Below the pieces are notes generated by a model. That model made no database searches and was not told the origin of the DNA. It worked only from the letters and a program-made list of their open reading frames with translations. The position numbers and the translations under genes are program-made. Shown here one piece after another: positions 1-6,069 of a DNA stretch of 6,929 nucleotides; positions within the stretch are counted from its first letter, which is position 1; the number at the start of each line of letters is the position of its first letter. The DNA is from Nitriliruptoraceae bacterium (lineage in GTDB: Bacteria; Actinomycetota; Nitriliruptoria; Nitriliruptorales; Nitriliruptoraceae), in the NCBI GenBank assembly GCA_007123425.1, contig SKLC01000319.1:1-6929 (forward strand), given 5' to 3'.

Positions 1-983
1 CCGGCGAAGACCGGCTCGCGCCAGATGCTGCGATTCGCGTAGCGCAGCTGCCCCCACACCAGCCCGAGCGGGCTGGCCGACCCGAAGTTGAGCGTTCCCC
101 CGCGGGCGGTTCGCCGCGCGCGAGCGACATGCCGGCCCGCCGGGGCGTCGAGGGCGAACGAGCGGGTCGCGAGCAGCCCGCCGACCGCGCCCCAGGCCAG
201 CAGCGCCGCCAGGCTGGAGACGGCGATCCCGCTGCCGGTGGCCGTCGGGTCGAGGGGCAGGGCGAGCACCTCGACGGCGTGGCGCAGCGGCAGCGCCCAG
301 CCGATCGAGGCGAGCCATCCGGGCATGTCCGCACCGAAGCCGTACATGTCCGAGACGAAGCCGAGCAGCACGACCGATCCCATCGTGATGCCCATCACCG
401 CCTGGGCGCCGCGCACGAGCGTGGCGATCGCGAACCCCAGGACCGCGAGGGTCACGATCGTGACGAGCAGCCCCAGCAGCGCGGCGGGCAGCATCCGCAG
501 GGGTACCCGCAGGCCGTAGGCGAATGCGCCGACGGCGACCATCAGCACCGTGCCGGCCACCGCGACCCACGCGGCCGCACCCGTGCGCCCGGCGAGATAG
601 GCCCACGCGGGCAGCGGCGTGCCGCGCAGCCGCTTGAGGATCCCCTGCTCGCCCGCGAGCGCGACCGAGTAGGCGAGCATCACGAACGCCGACATCGCGA
701 CCGCGAACACCGCTGCCCCGGGCACCAGCCGCTGGATCGCAGCGTCGCCGCTCGATCCCGGTGTCGCCCCCGCCGCCAGACCGCTGATCGCGAGGAAGAG
801 CAGCGGGAGCGCCAGGCTGACCACCATCGCCACGGGCGTGCGCCAGATGTCGCGGCTGGCGTGGGCCACCTGCCCGCGCACGAGCCGCCAGGCAGTCGGC
901 CGTCGAGCCGGCGTCCCCGTTGCCGCTGCGGTGGCCTCGCCCGTCGAGAGGTCGGGCCGCGGCGGGAGCGTCAGGTCAGCCAT
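1..983 (-). CDS. ABC-2 type transporter permease, partial (C-terminus beyond window), probably duplicated
   Basis: Membrane subunit of an ABC-2 exporter, partner of the ATPase encoded just upstream. The frame is open from the ATG at 983 to the window edge, about 327 codons, with no stop. After a Pro/Ala/Thr-rich cytoplasmic N-terminus (residues 1-30) there are six hydrophobic stretches, near residues 51-70, 88-110, 135-157, 166-190, 198-210 and 254-273, the usual ABC-2 membrane domain. The segment GEQGILKRLRGTPLP (111-125) is the family's typical cytoplasmic loop. A usual permease of about 250-280 residues would end here, but the frame continues through a basic linker (about 280-305) into LVWGQLRYANRSIWREPV (308-325), which matches 11 of 18 positions of residues 34-51. 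A second membrane domain therefore probably follows. The start is supported by GGAGG at 990-994, six bases upstream, and by the 8-base overlap with the ATPase stop. Substrate unknown. Confidence 0.93.
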   Translation of the reverse strand, partial: MADLTLPPRPDLSTGEATAAATGTPARRPTAWRLVRGQVAHASRDIWRTPVAMVVSLALPLLFLAISGLAAGATPGSSGDAAIQRLVPGAAVFAVAMSAFVMLAYSVALAGEQGILKRLRGTPLPAWAYLAGRTGAAAWVAVAGTVLMVAVGAFAYGLRVPLRMLPAALLGLLVTIVTLAVLGFAIATLVRGAQAVMGITMGSVVLLGFVSDMYGFGADMPGWLASIGWALPLRHAVEVLALPLDPTATGSGIAVSSLAALLAWGAVGGLLATRSFALDAPAGRHVARARRTARGGTLNFGSASPLGLVWGQLRYANRSIWREPVFA

Positions 984-1896
984 GGCGGGCCTCCGGCCTC
1001 GCTCCCACCAGGTCCAGATAGGCCTCCTCGAAGCTGGCCCGTTGCAGGCGCAGCCCCTCGAACTCGACGTCGTGGTCCACGGCCCACCGCGTCAGCACCG
1101 CGAGGTCCCGGGTCGGCACCGACGTGTGGACCTCCACGGCCTCGCCCTCGACGCTCATCTCGCCGTCGAGTCGGGGCAGCTGCTGTTCGGTCAGTTCGAC
1201 GGGGAGCTGGAAGCTGATCACCGCCCGGTCACCCACCGCCTGATCCATCAGCTCGTCGGGTGTGCCGAGCGCGATCAGCCGACCCTCGGCGATCACCGCC
1301 ACCCGGTCGGCCAGCCGGTAGGCCTCCTCCATGTAGTGGGTGGTCAACAGCACCGTCTTGCCCGTGTCGCAGAGCCCTGCGACGACGTCCCACGCCTGCC
1401 GGCGCGCAGACGGATCGAACCCGGTCGTGGGCTCGTCGAGGAACAGCAGGTCGGGGTCGCCGATCAGCCCGAGCGCGAGGTCGACCCGCCGACGCTGGCC
1501 GCCCGAGAGCGTCTTGGTGCGCTCGTCGGCCTTGCCGGTCAGGCCGACCAGCTCGATCACCTCGTCGACGTCACGCGGGCGCGGGTAGAAGCCCGCGTAC
1601 AGACAGACGAGCTCGCGGACGCTGAACCGCTCGTCCATCCCCGCCTCCTGGAGCACGATCCCGATGCGCTCACGAAAGGCGCGACCGCCGGTCTGCGGAT
1701 CGAAGCCCAGCACCTCGACACGGCCGCTCGTGCGCTGCCGATGCCCTTCCAGGATCTCCACTGCGGTGGTCTTGCCGGCGCCGTTGGGGCCGACGACGGC
1801 GAACACCTCGCCCTCCTCGATCGAGAAGCTCACCCCCTGCAGCGCCTGGTTGTCGCCGTAGCGCTTGTGCAGGTCCTCGACGACTACGACGGCCAT
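976..1896 (-). CDS. ABC transporter ATP-binding protein, DrrA/CcmA-like (ABC-2 exporter)
   Basis: Nucleotide-binding subunit that hydrolyses ATP to power the adjacent permease at the cytoplasmic face. The 306-residue product shows every core motif: Walker A GPNGAGKTT (36-44), Q-loop Gln83, signature LSGGQ (130-134), Walker B LLFLDE (150-155), D-loop near FDPS (160-163) and H-loop His187 in TTHYMEEA. The last 80 or so residues form the extra C-terminal domain common in drug and antibiotic export ATPases of the DrrA type. I chose the ATG at 1896, not the longer frame reaching 2100, because AAAGGT at 1903-1908 sits six bases upstream, the product begins as family members do (MAVVVVEDLHKRYGD), and the extension is low-complexity Arg/Gly sequence. 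Its stop overlaps the permease start within ATGGCTGA, implying translational coupling. The family assignment is secure. The substrate cannot be read from the sequence; drug, lipid or polysaccharide export are all possible. Confidence 0.96.
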   Translation of the reverse strand: MAVVVVEDLHKRYGDNQALQGVSFSIEEGEVFAVVGPNGAGKTTAVEILEGHRQRTSGRVEVLGFDPQTGGRAFRERIGIVLQEAGMDERFSVRELVCLYAGFYPRPRDVDEVIELVGLTGKADERTKTLSGGQRRRVDLALGLIGDPDLLFLDEPTTGFDPSARRQAWDVVAGLCDTGKTVLLTTHYMEEAYRLADRVAVIAEGRLIALGTPDELMDQAVGDRAVISFQLPVELTEQQLPRLDGEMSVEGEAVEVHTSVPTRDLAVLTRWAVDHDVEFEGLRLQRASFEEAYLDLVGARPEARHG

Positions 1897-2071
1897 TGGC
1901 CAACCTTTCGAACCCCGAGACCGCGCGCGATGCTCCGATGGGCCGGCAGCGCGACCATCAGCAACGAGCGTCCCGCGCCATGATCCTCCGCCGCGTGCGA
2001 TCCGGAGGCCAGGGCCGAGTGGCATCACCGCCCGGGTCGGATGGTCTCCCGAACGCCCGGGGCGGCCCGGC
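1897..2071. other. Intergenic gap between epimerase-like gene and ABC operon
   Basis: 175 bases with no credible gene. The open frame running upstream of the ATPase start is Arg/Gly-rich and looks non-coding. The gap is long enough to hold a promoter for the ABC pair, but I see no convincing -35/-10 pair. It contains one short stem-loop, listed separately. Confidence 0.6.
1985..2008 (-). terminator. Weak candidate stem-loop between epimerase-like gene and ABC ATPase
   Basis: CCTCCG (1985-1990) and CGGAGG (2003-2008) are a perfect 6-base inverted repeat with a 12-base loop, lying 64 bases past the epimerase-like stop in the direction of transcription. There is no T-run after it. It could attenuate readthrough into the ABC genes or be chance in GC-rich DNA. 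Confidence 0.2.
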
Positions 2072-3022
2072 CTACCCCGAAGGTTCTCGGTGCAGGCCAC
2101 CGGCGGCGTCCGGGTCGCGCAGCCAGCTCAGGGTGGCTCGGATCGCGGTGCGGTGGCTGGTGGCCACGAACGGACCGAACGTCGCCTCGAAGGCCGAGGC
2201 GTCGGCCACCCATGGTCGGTCGAACTGGTGGGCGACCTTGCGACCCTCGCGAGCCTGGCGCGAGACGAGGCTGGCCAGGGCCAGCAGGCCCGGCGTGATC
2301 GTGGTGGCCCTGACGGGAGCATCCAGCGTCTCGCGGACGAGGCCGATGACCTCGTGCTGGGTCAGCGGCGGCGCCGCGGGCAGCACCCACGCACGGCCGT
2401 CGGCCTCGGGGTGTTCGACCAGCGTCGAGAAGGTGCGTGCGAGGTCCGGGAGGTAGTGCCAGGTGTGTGGCTGGTCGCCAGCGAGCATGACCCGGGCGGG
2501 CCGGCCCGCGAGCGCCGGCTCGAGAACCATGCGGTGCAGGAAGCTGTTGGTCCCGCCTGGGCCGTAGTAGTCGCTCGCACGGCCCACCGTCGCGGTGAAC
2601 CGGTCCTCCTCCAGCAGGCGGCGAGCCAGCACACGGCGCAGCGCGCCCTTGCCGGTGGCGTGCTCGGGGGACTGCTCCGAGATCGGCCCGTCCGCGGGGC
2701 CGTACATGTACAGGTTGTCGACGAAGATCAGACGTGCGCCCGCCGCCACCACAGCGGCACCGGTCACCTCCAGCATGCGCTCGAAGTTGCCGGCCCAGGC
2801 GTGGTAGGGCGGCATCGCGGCCAGGACCACCACCTCCGCGTCGGCACACGCGGCTCGGGTCGACGAGGGGTCGTAGAGGTCAGCGGCCACGGGCCTCGCG
2901 CCCACGACCTCGCCGGCTCGGCCACTGCGGGTCACCGCGGTCACGTCGTGGCCGCGCGCGACGAGCTCGGCGGTCAGCGAGCGCCCGATCCCGCCTGCAG
3001 CACCCAGCACCGTGACCCTCAT
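2072..3022 (-). CDS. NAD(P)-binding atypical short-chain dehydrogenase / epimerase-like protein
   Basis: A 316-residue Rossmann-fold protein of the extended/atypical SDR type (NAD-dependent epimerase/dehydratase family). The N-terminal GAAGGIG (7-13) after a hydrophobic strand is the dinucleotide-binding glycine motif, and Asp/Thr-rich strands follow. VDNLYMYGP (101-109), ATGKGALRR (122-130) and GRASDYYGPGG (147-157) match a subgroup of such proteins in actinobacteria that I recognise by pattern. The usual YxxxK catalytic pair reads His121-Ala-Thr-Gly-Lys125, so the Tyr is missing and classical dehydrogenase or epimerase chemistry is doubtful. The ATG at 3022 was preferred to the longer frame to 3109 because GGAG (3028-3031) lies five bases upstream and MRVTVLGAAGG is the natural start of the fold. 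It reads the same way as the ABC genes, 175 bases upstream of them, so co-transcription is possible but not shown. Substrate unknown. Confidence 0.92.
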   Translation of the reverse strand: MRVTVLGAAGGIGRSLTAELVARGHDVTAVTRSGRAGEVVGARPVAADLYDPSSTRAACADAEVVVLAAMPPYHAWAGNFERMLEVTGAAVVAAGARLIFVDNLYMYGPADGPISEQSPEHATGKGALRRVLARRLLEEDRFTATVGRASDYYGPGGTNSFLHRMVLEPALAGRPARVMLAGDQPHTWHYLPDLARTFSTLVEHPEADGRAWVLPAAPPLTQHEVIGLVRETLDAPVRATTITPGLLALASLVSRQAREGRKVAHQFDRPWVADASAFEATFGPFVATSHRTAIRATLSWLRDPDAAGGLHREPSG

Positions 3023-3085
3023 GATCGCTCCGTCTCGAGGTGTGACCTTCCTCTGCACGGTCCTCCTGCGCGCACGGGCCTGCCA

Positions 3086-3099
3086 GGGCCCTTGGACCC
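3086..3099. promoter_or_regulatory. Imperfect palindrome GGGCCCTTGGACCC, candidate operator
   Basis: The left half GGGCCC and the reverse complement of the right half (GGGTCC) agree at 5 of 6 positions across a TT centre. It lies 64 bases upstream of the epimerase-like start codon, a plausible operator distance. The length and the GGG...CCC outline loosely resemble DosR-type actinobacterial boxes, but the key AC/GT bases differ, so no regulator is named. Confidence 0.25.
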
Positions 3100-3177
3100 G
3101 AGCTCGCACGATCGCTCACCTGAACTGGGGGCAGTCCTGTCCTCGGCGGGAACCAGTCGGGTGAGCGGCGCCGCAGC

Positions 3178-3225
3178 AGGCAGGGCGGTGAACGACCCGA
3201 ACGCAGCGGACCATCGGCCCTGCCT
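3178..3225. repeat. 9-base inverted repeat with 30-base spacer upstream of SRPBCC gene
   Basis: AGGCAGGGC (3178-3186) and GCCCTGCCT (3217-3225) are perfect inverted copies separated by 30 bases, about 100 bases upstream of the SRPBCC start. It could be a two-site operator or an mRNA leader stem. Chance cannot be excluded in DNA of this composition. Confidence 0.4.
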
Positions 3226-3315
3226 CGCCCCTGTCGCTGCGCGGACGCTGACGGCGGGCCAGCACTCCAGCTCGCGGTGGTTCCTCGCGCTGTCCGGGCT
3301 GTTGCGAGCGGGCCG

Positions 3316-3322
3316 AGGAGGT
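3316..3322 (+). promoter_or_regulatory. Near-perfect Shine-Dalgarno for SRPBCC gene
   Basis: AGGAGGT is a full anti-16S match, four bases before the ATG at 3327. It fixes that start and predicts strong translation of the SRPBCC/membrane pair. Confidence 0.85.
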
Positions 3323-3326
3323 ACAT

Positions 3327-4058
3327 ATGAGGACGACTGGTCGTGTTGCTCGGGGACGCAGGGTGCTCGCCGATCTCGTGGTCGGTGGGGGTCGGGTCCT
3401 GGGCGTGTTGCTGGCGGCACCGCTGCTGCGCCGCTGCTACAACCGCCACGGCGCCACGGACGCGGAGCTCGCGCGGCAGCTGCCCGGCGACGACCTCGTC
3501 GCAGACCCGAAGCTCGGCTACACCCGGGCGATCACCATCGACGCGCCCGTCGAGTCGGTGTGGCCGTGGCTGGTACAGCACGGCCAGGGACGCGGGGGCT
3601 TCTACAGCTACGACGCGCTGGAGAATCTGCTGGGCTGCGGGATCCACAGTGTCGACGTGCTCCTGGACGAGCACCAGGAGCTGCGGGTCGGGGATCTGAT
3701 CCGGTCGGGTCGTGACAGCATGCCGTGCTGGCAGGTGGTCGAGGTGGAGCCGCCGCACCATCTGGCGCTGATCGGGGCGGGCACGCCTGCCGATCCGCAG
3801 GTTCCCGAGGTGGTGGCCGACGTCCCGCCCCGGGACTATGTCGCCTCGACCTGGCAGTGGGTGCTCGAGCCGCGCGACCACGGGCAGCGCACCCGGCTGC
3901 TCGTGCGACAGCGGTTGACCTACAGCCCGAATCAGTCGGTGTTGTGGCACGTGGTCGAGCCGCTGAACTACGTCATGGAGCACCGCATGCTCCGCGGCAT
4001 CCAGGAGCGTGCCGAGCGCCACCGCACAGCACCGGCAACCGGCGAGGTGGCGCCATGA
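3327..4058 (+). CDS. SRPBCC (START-like) family protein with N-terminal membrane anchor
   Basis: A 243-residue protein. Residues 13-33 (VLADLVVGGGRVLGVLLAAPLL) form a hydrophobic segment after an Arg-rich N-terminus, likely a membrane anchor with the N-terminus inside. Residues 66-228 have the shape of an SRPBCC/polyketide-cyclase-like domain: a first strand TRAITIDAPVESVWPWLVQ (66-84), a glycine-rich GRGGFYSYD (88-96), the strand and turn VGDLIRSG, a long central strand around WQVVEVEPP, and a C-terminal helix ending in MEHRMLRGIQERAE (217-230). Such folds form a deep pocket for lipids or other hydrophobic ligands; no catalytic residue can be assigned. The start is set by AGGAGGT four bases upstream. 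Its stop overlaps the next gene's start as ATGA, so the two are almost certainly co-translated. The family call is by pattern and strong; function is unknown, with lipid or ligand binding at the membrane as the inference. Confidence 0.92.
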   Translation: MRTTGRVARGRRVLADLVVGGGRVLGVLLAAPLLRRCYNRHGATDAELARQLPGDDLVADPKLGYTRAITIDAPVESVWPWLVQHGQGRGGFYSYDALENLLGCGIHSVDVLLDEHQELRVGDLIRSGRDSMPCWQVVEVEPPHHLALIGAGTPADPQVPEVVADVPPRDYVASTWQWVLEPRDHGQRTRLLVRQRLTYSPNQSVLWHVVEPLNYVMEHRMLRGIQERAERHRTAPATGEVAP

Positions 4059-4402
4059 GGGCGCTGTTCTCCGCGTTCGTGCTCGGCCACGCTGCGGTCC
4101 ACGCGGTGATGTGGTCGCTGCCGTTCACGCCCGCGAGCGAGGAGATGCCCTTCGACCCCGCGCACTCCTGGGTGCTGGGAGAACAGCGGGTTGCCGCGGC
4201 CGTGCTCGCCGCGCTGGTGACGCTGGCCTACGTCATCGCCGGTGCCGGGTGGCTGGCCCACGCCTCGTGGTGGCCAGCCACCATGGTGGCCGCATCGGCG
4301 CTGTCGCTGCTGCTCATGGGACTGTTCTTCGCGCCCTGGTGGCTGGTCGGCATCGTCCTCAGTGGCGGCCTCGCGGCGTACGGCGTGTCGGCGCTGTCCT
4401 GA
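4055..4402 (+). CDS. Small four-helix membrane protein, function unknown
   Basis: A 115-residue hydrophobic protein with four likely membrane helices near residues 4-20, 46-68, 74-92 and 95-112, joined by short loops. The first helix carries two histidines (GHAAVHAVMW, 11-20). That pattern recalls small uncharacterised actinobacterial membrane proteins starting with an ALHGLIH-like helix, but I cannot name a family with confidence. The loop between helices 1 and 2 is Pro/acidic (about 22-40). The ATG at 4055 overlaps the SRPBCC stop (ATGA), and GAGG at 4044-4047 is seven bases upstream, so the start is firm even though the frame is open from further upstream. Translational coupling to the SRPBCC gene suggests a joint role, perhaps as membrane partner of the anchored ligand-binding domain. 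That role is inference only. Confidence 0.85.
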   Translation: MRALFSAFVLGHAAVHAVMWSLPFTPASEEMPFDPAHSWVLGEQRVAAAVLAALVTLAYVIAGAGWLAHASWWPATMVAASALSLLLMGLFFAPWWLVGIVLSGGLAAYGVSALS

Positions 4403-4426
4403 AAGCCGCATCCGGGTCGTCGCGGG

Positions 4427-5869
4427 TCACACGGGGGTCGGCTCTGGACCGGGTGCGGCGGCGTCCGTGGGTGGCGTGGAGGCTGGCGGGGGCGGGGTCG
4501 GTCCCGGCTCCTGGCCGCCGAGGTCGAGGCGGAAGGGCGGGTAGTCGTCGGTCATCAGCGCGACGTAGGCGATGACGCGGTAGACCCACCGGTTGAGTCC
4601 AATGAGGAGGTCGAACAGGCCGCCCGGGTAGCGCGCGGTGAAGAGCAGCGCCAGGCCTGCCACCAGCACGAGCAGGCCGATCAGGCCGCCGCCGAACGAG
4701 ACCTGCCAGCTCTCCTGCGCGCTCAGCTGGAAGGTCCAGCCCACGCCGCCGCCGGTCAGCACCGCGACGATGAGAAGGTGCGGCAGCGCGAGCAGCCACG
4801 ACTTGACCAGCACCAGCCCGCGTGAGAGCCGCTGCGGGTAGGCGATGTCGAGGCGTGCCGGGTAGTCGGCGTCGGCAAGGGTGAAGGGCGGATAGCGGTC
4901 GGTGCCGAGCGCGCTGTAGCCGTAGAACGTCACTCGCCAGGTCCAGCGCAGCACCCCGACGTTGAACTCGAAGATGGCCCGCGGGTAGCGACCGGTGACC
5001 AGGATCGCGAACCAGGCCACGACCGTGAGCACCACGAAGGCCGCCCACAGGAACACGAGCACGACCACGTGGGGGAGGAGCAGCAGCCACTTGACCAGCC
5101 ACTGCCAGCGGCTGACCTGCGGGTCGAGGTGACCAACGAGCGCAACGGGGTGCGTCCGGGCCCGTGGCAGCGCGGGGATGGGCCGCTCGGGGATCGGAGC
5201 GGGCGCGCGCTCGGCGCCGGGAACGGCGGCCACGATCATTGCGGTTCCACCGGCGAGCAGGGCGAGGGCGGCGATCAGCAGCCCCAGGGCGATCGGTCCG
5301 AGCACGCCCGTCTGGGCACCGGCGTCTGCCTGGACGGCGACGCCGGGGCTGGCGTCGGCGTTCATGACCACGACCCACCACCGGCCGGACTCGGCGGTCC
5401 AGGTCAGGGTCTGGGTGCCCGTTCCTTCGGCGCTGGCGGCCCAGAAGGTCTGCTCACCGGGTGCGCCGGGCACGGCGTCGCCGGGGCGGGTGCGGTAGCG
5501 CGGGCCCGGCGTGCCCAGGTCGGCGATCTCGTCGCGGGCCACGCCCGCGAGGTAGCCCTCGGCGTCGGCCCGGTCGGCGATCCCGACGAAGATGGCTCCG
5601 TCGTCGGTCGCCGGGGTGACCCGCAGCCGTAGATCGACTCGCTCCATCCAGGGCGCCCACTCACCCGGCGTGACCACAAGCTCGACGTGCTCGGCCGTGA
5701 GCGCGTAGCCGTCGCTGGTCAGATCTACCGCCGGGGTGGTCACGAAGCCGTCGGCATCGCGCTGGAACAGGTGCACGGCTCCACTCGCGATCCCGGCGGC
5801 GGCGAGCCCGAGCCCGATGAGCACGAGCAGCAGCCCGCTGACTAGCAGCACGATCTTCCCACCACGCAT
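4427..5869 (-). CDS. Membrane protein with external domain and two tandem DUF4389 units
   Basis: A 480-residue protein. A first membrane helix (about 5-27) leads to an external domain of about 160 residues (30-188), rich in strands and Trp (DGFVTTPAVDLTSDGYAL near 41-58; WTAESGRWWVVVMNAD near 157-172). A second helix follows (about 190-216), then a Pro-rich cytoplasmic linker (219-240). Next come two DUF4389-like units, about 250-332 and 350-448. Each begins with VK.WLL.LPH, has hydrophobic helices, and ends with T.RYP....F....G..RW..RV..Y..L.TD.YPPF. The tail is Pro/Ala-rich and probably disordered. I place the start at the ATG at 5869, since AAGGAGG (5878-5884) lies eight bases upstream. 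GTG at 5887 is upstream of that site, and ATG at 5875 is only two bases from it. The stop lies 24 bases from the convergent gene. The DUF4389 call is by pattern; function is unknown. Confidence 0.9.
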   Translation of the reverse strand: MRGGKIVLLVSGLLLVLIGLGLAAAGIASGAVHLFQRDADGFVTTPAVDLTSDGYALTAEHVELVVTPGEWAPWMERVDLRLRVTPATDDGAIFVGIADRADAEGYLAGVARDEIADLGTPGPRYRTRPGDAVPGAPGEQTFWAASAEGTGTQTLTWTAESGRWWVVVMNADASPGVAVQADAGAQTGVLGPIALGLLIAALALLAGGTAMIVAAVPGAERAPAPIPERPIPALPRARTHPVALVGHLDPQVSRWQWLVKWLLLLPHVVVLVFLWAAFVVLTVVAWFAILVTGRYPRAIFEFNVGVLRWTWRVTFYGYSALGTDRYPPFTLADADYPARLDIAYPQRLSRGLVLVKSWLLALPHLLIVAVLTGGGVGWTFQLSAQESWQVSFGGGLIGLLVLVAGLALLFTARYPGGLFDLLIGLNRWVYRVIAYVALMTDDYPPFRLDLGGQEPGPTPPPPASTPPTDAAAPGPEPTPV

Positions 5870-5877
5870 CGCCATCG

Positions 5878-5884
5878 CCTCCTT
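5878..5884 (-). promoter_or_regulatory. Shine-Dalgarno deciding the DUF4389 gene start
   Basis: AAGGAGG on the minus strand is eight bases before ATG 5869, only two before ATG 5875, and inside the coding part if GTG 5887 were used. It therefore favours 5869 as the true start. Confidence 0.75.
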
Positions 5885-5980
5885 CACAGGGCGCGGCCAC
5901 GAATGCAGGATTGGCCACGTCGGGCCGGGGGTTCTCTACTCCTGACCATCCGCCCACCACCGGGATCGCCCCAGAGCCGT

Positions 5981-5997
5981 TCGGCCCTTTCGGCCGA
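5981..5997. promoter_or_regulatory. Palindrome TCGGCC-N5-GGCCGA in divergent promoter region
   Basis: TCGGCC (5981-5986) and GGCCGA (5992-5997) are perfect inverted halves around CTTTC. The site lies midway between the divergent DUF4389 gene (start 5869) and the CoA-binding gene (start 6070), about 70 to 110 bases from each. It is a candidate operator or leader hairpin; no regulator can be named. Confidence 0.3.
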
Positions 5998-6056
5998 CAC
6001 CCAACGCAGGACGCTCAAGGTCAGGTCTCGTCTCGTCCGCCACGCCAGGTCGGACC

Positions 6057-6062
6057 AGGAGG
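6057..6062 (+). promoter_or_regulatory. Shine-Dalgarno deciding the GTG start of the CoA-binding gene
   Basis: AGGAGG sits seven bases before GTG 6070. No other start codon in that frame has a comparable site, so it excludes the longer frame back to 5911. Confidence 0.8.
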
Positions 6063-6069
6063 CAGTGCC

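Larger units (their letters stand above)
3023..3326. promoter_or_regulatory. Divergent intergenic region between epimerase-like and SRPBCC genes
   Basis: 304 bases between two genes that read away from each other, so promoters for both must lie here or nearby. Open frames crossing it are Arg/Pro-rich shadows, and no small gene with a good ribosome binding site is visible. No consensus -35/-10 pair stands out in the GC-rich DNA. It holds an imperfect palindrome (3086-3099), a 9-base inverted repeat (3178-3225) and the SRPBCC ribosome binding site (3316-3322). Confidence 0.7.

Noticed and set aside
129..1983. Long plus-strand frames (129-1217 and 838-1983) opposite the ABC genes
   Set aside because: They mirror the ABC permease and ATPase, whose motifs are unmistakable. 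The plus-strand products are low-complexity and have no sensible ribosome binding sites.
2030..2062. Repeated CGCCCGGG motif (two copies near 2029 and 2054)
   Set aside because: It is self-complementary GC sequence expected often at this base composition. The stems are short and there is no regulatory context.
1865..3715. 616-codon open frame on the plus strand
   Set aside because: It runs antisense to the epimerase-like gene and the ATPase start, and is Arg/Gly/Ala-rich with no domain. It is a GC-driven shadow.
2880..4022. 380-codon minus-strand frame over the SRPBCC gene
   Set aside because: It is antisense to the SRPBCC gene, which has a perfect ribosome binding site and a recognisable fold. 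The antisense product has no domain.
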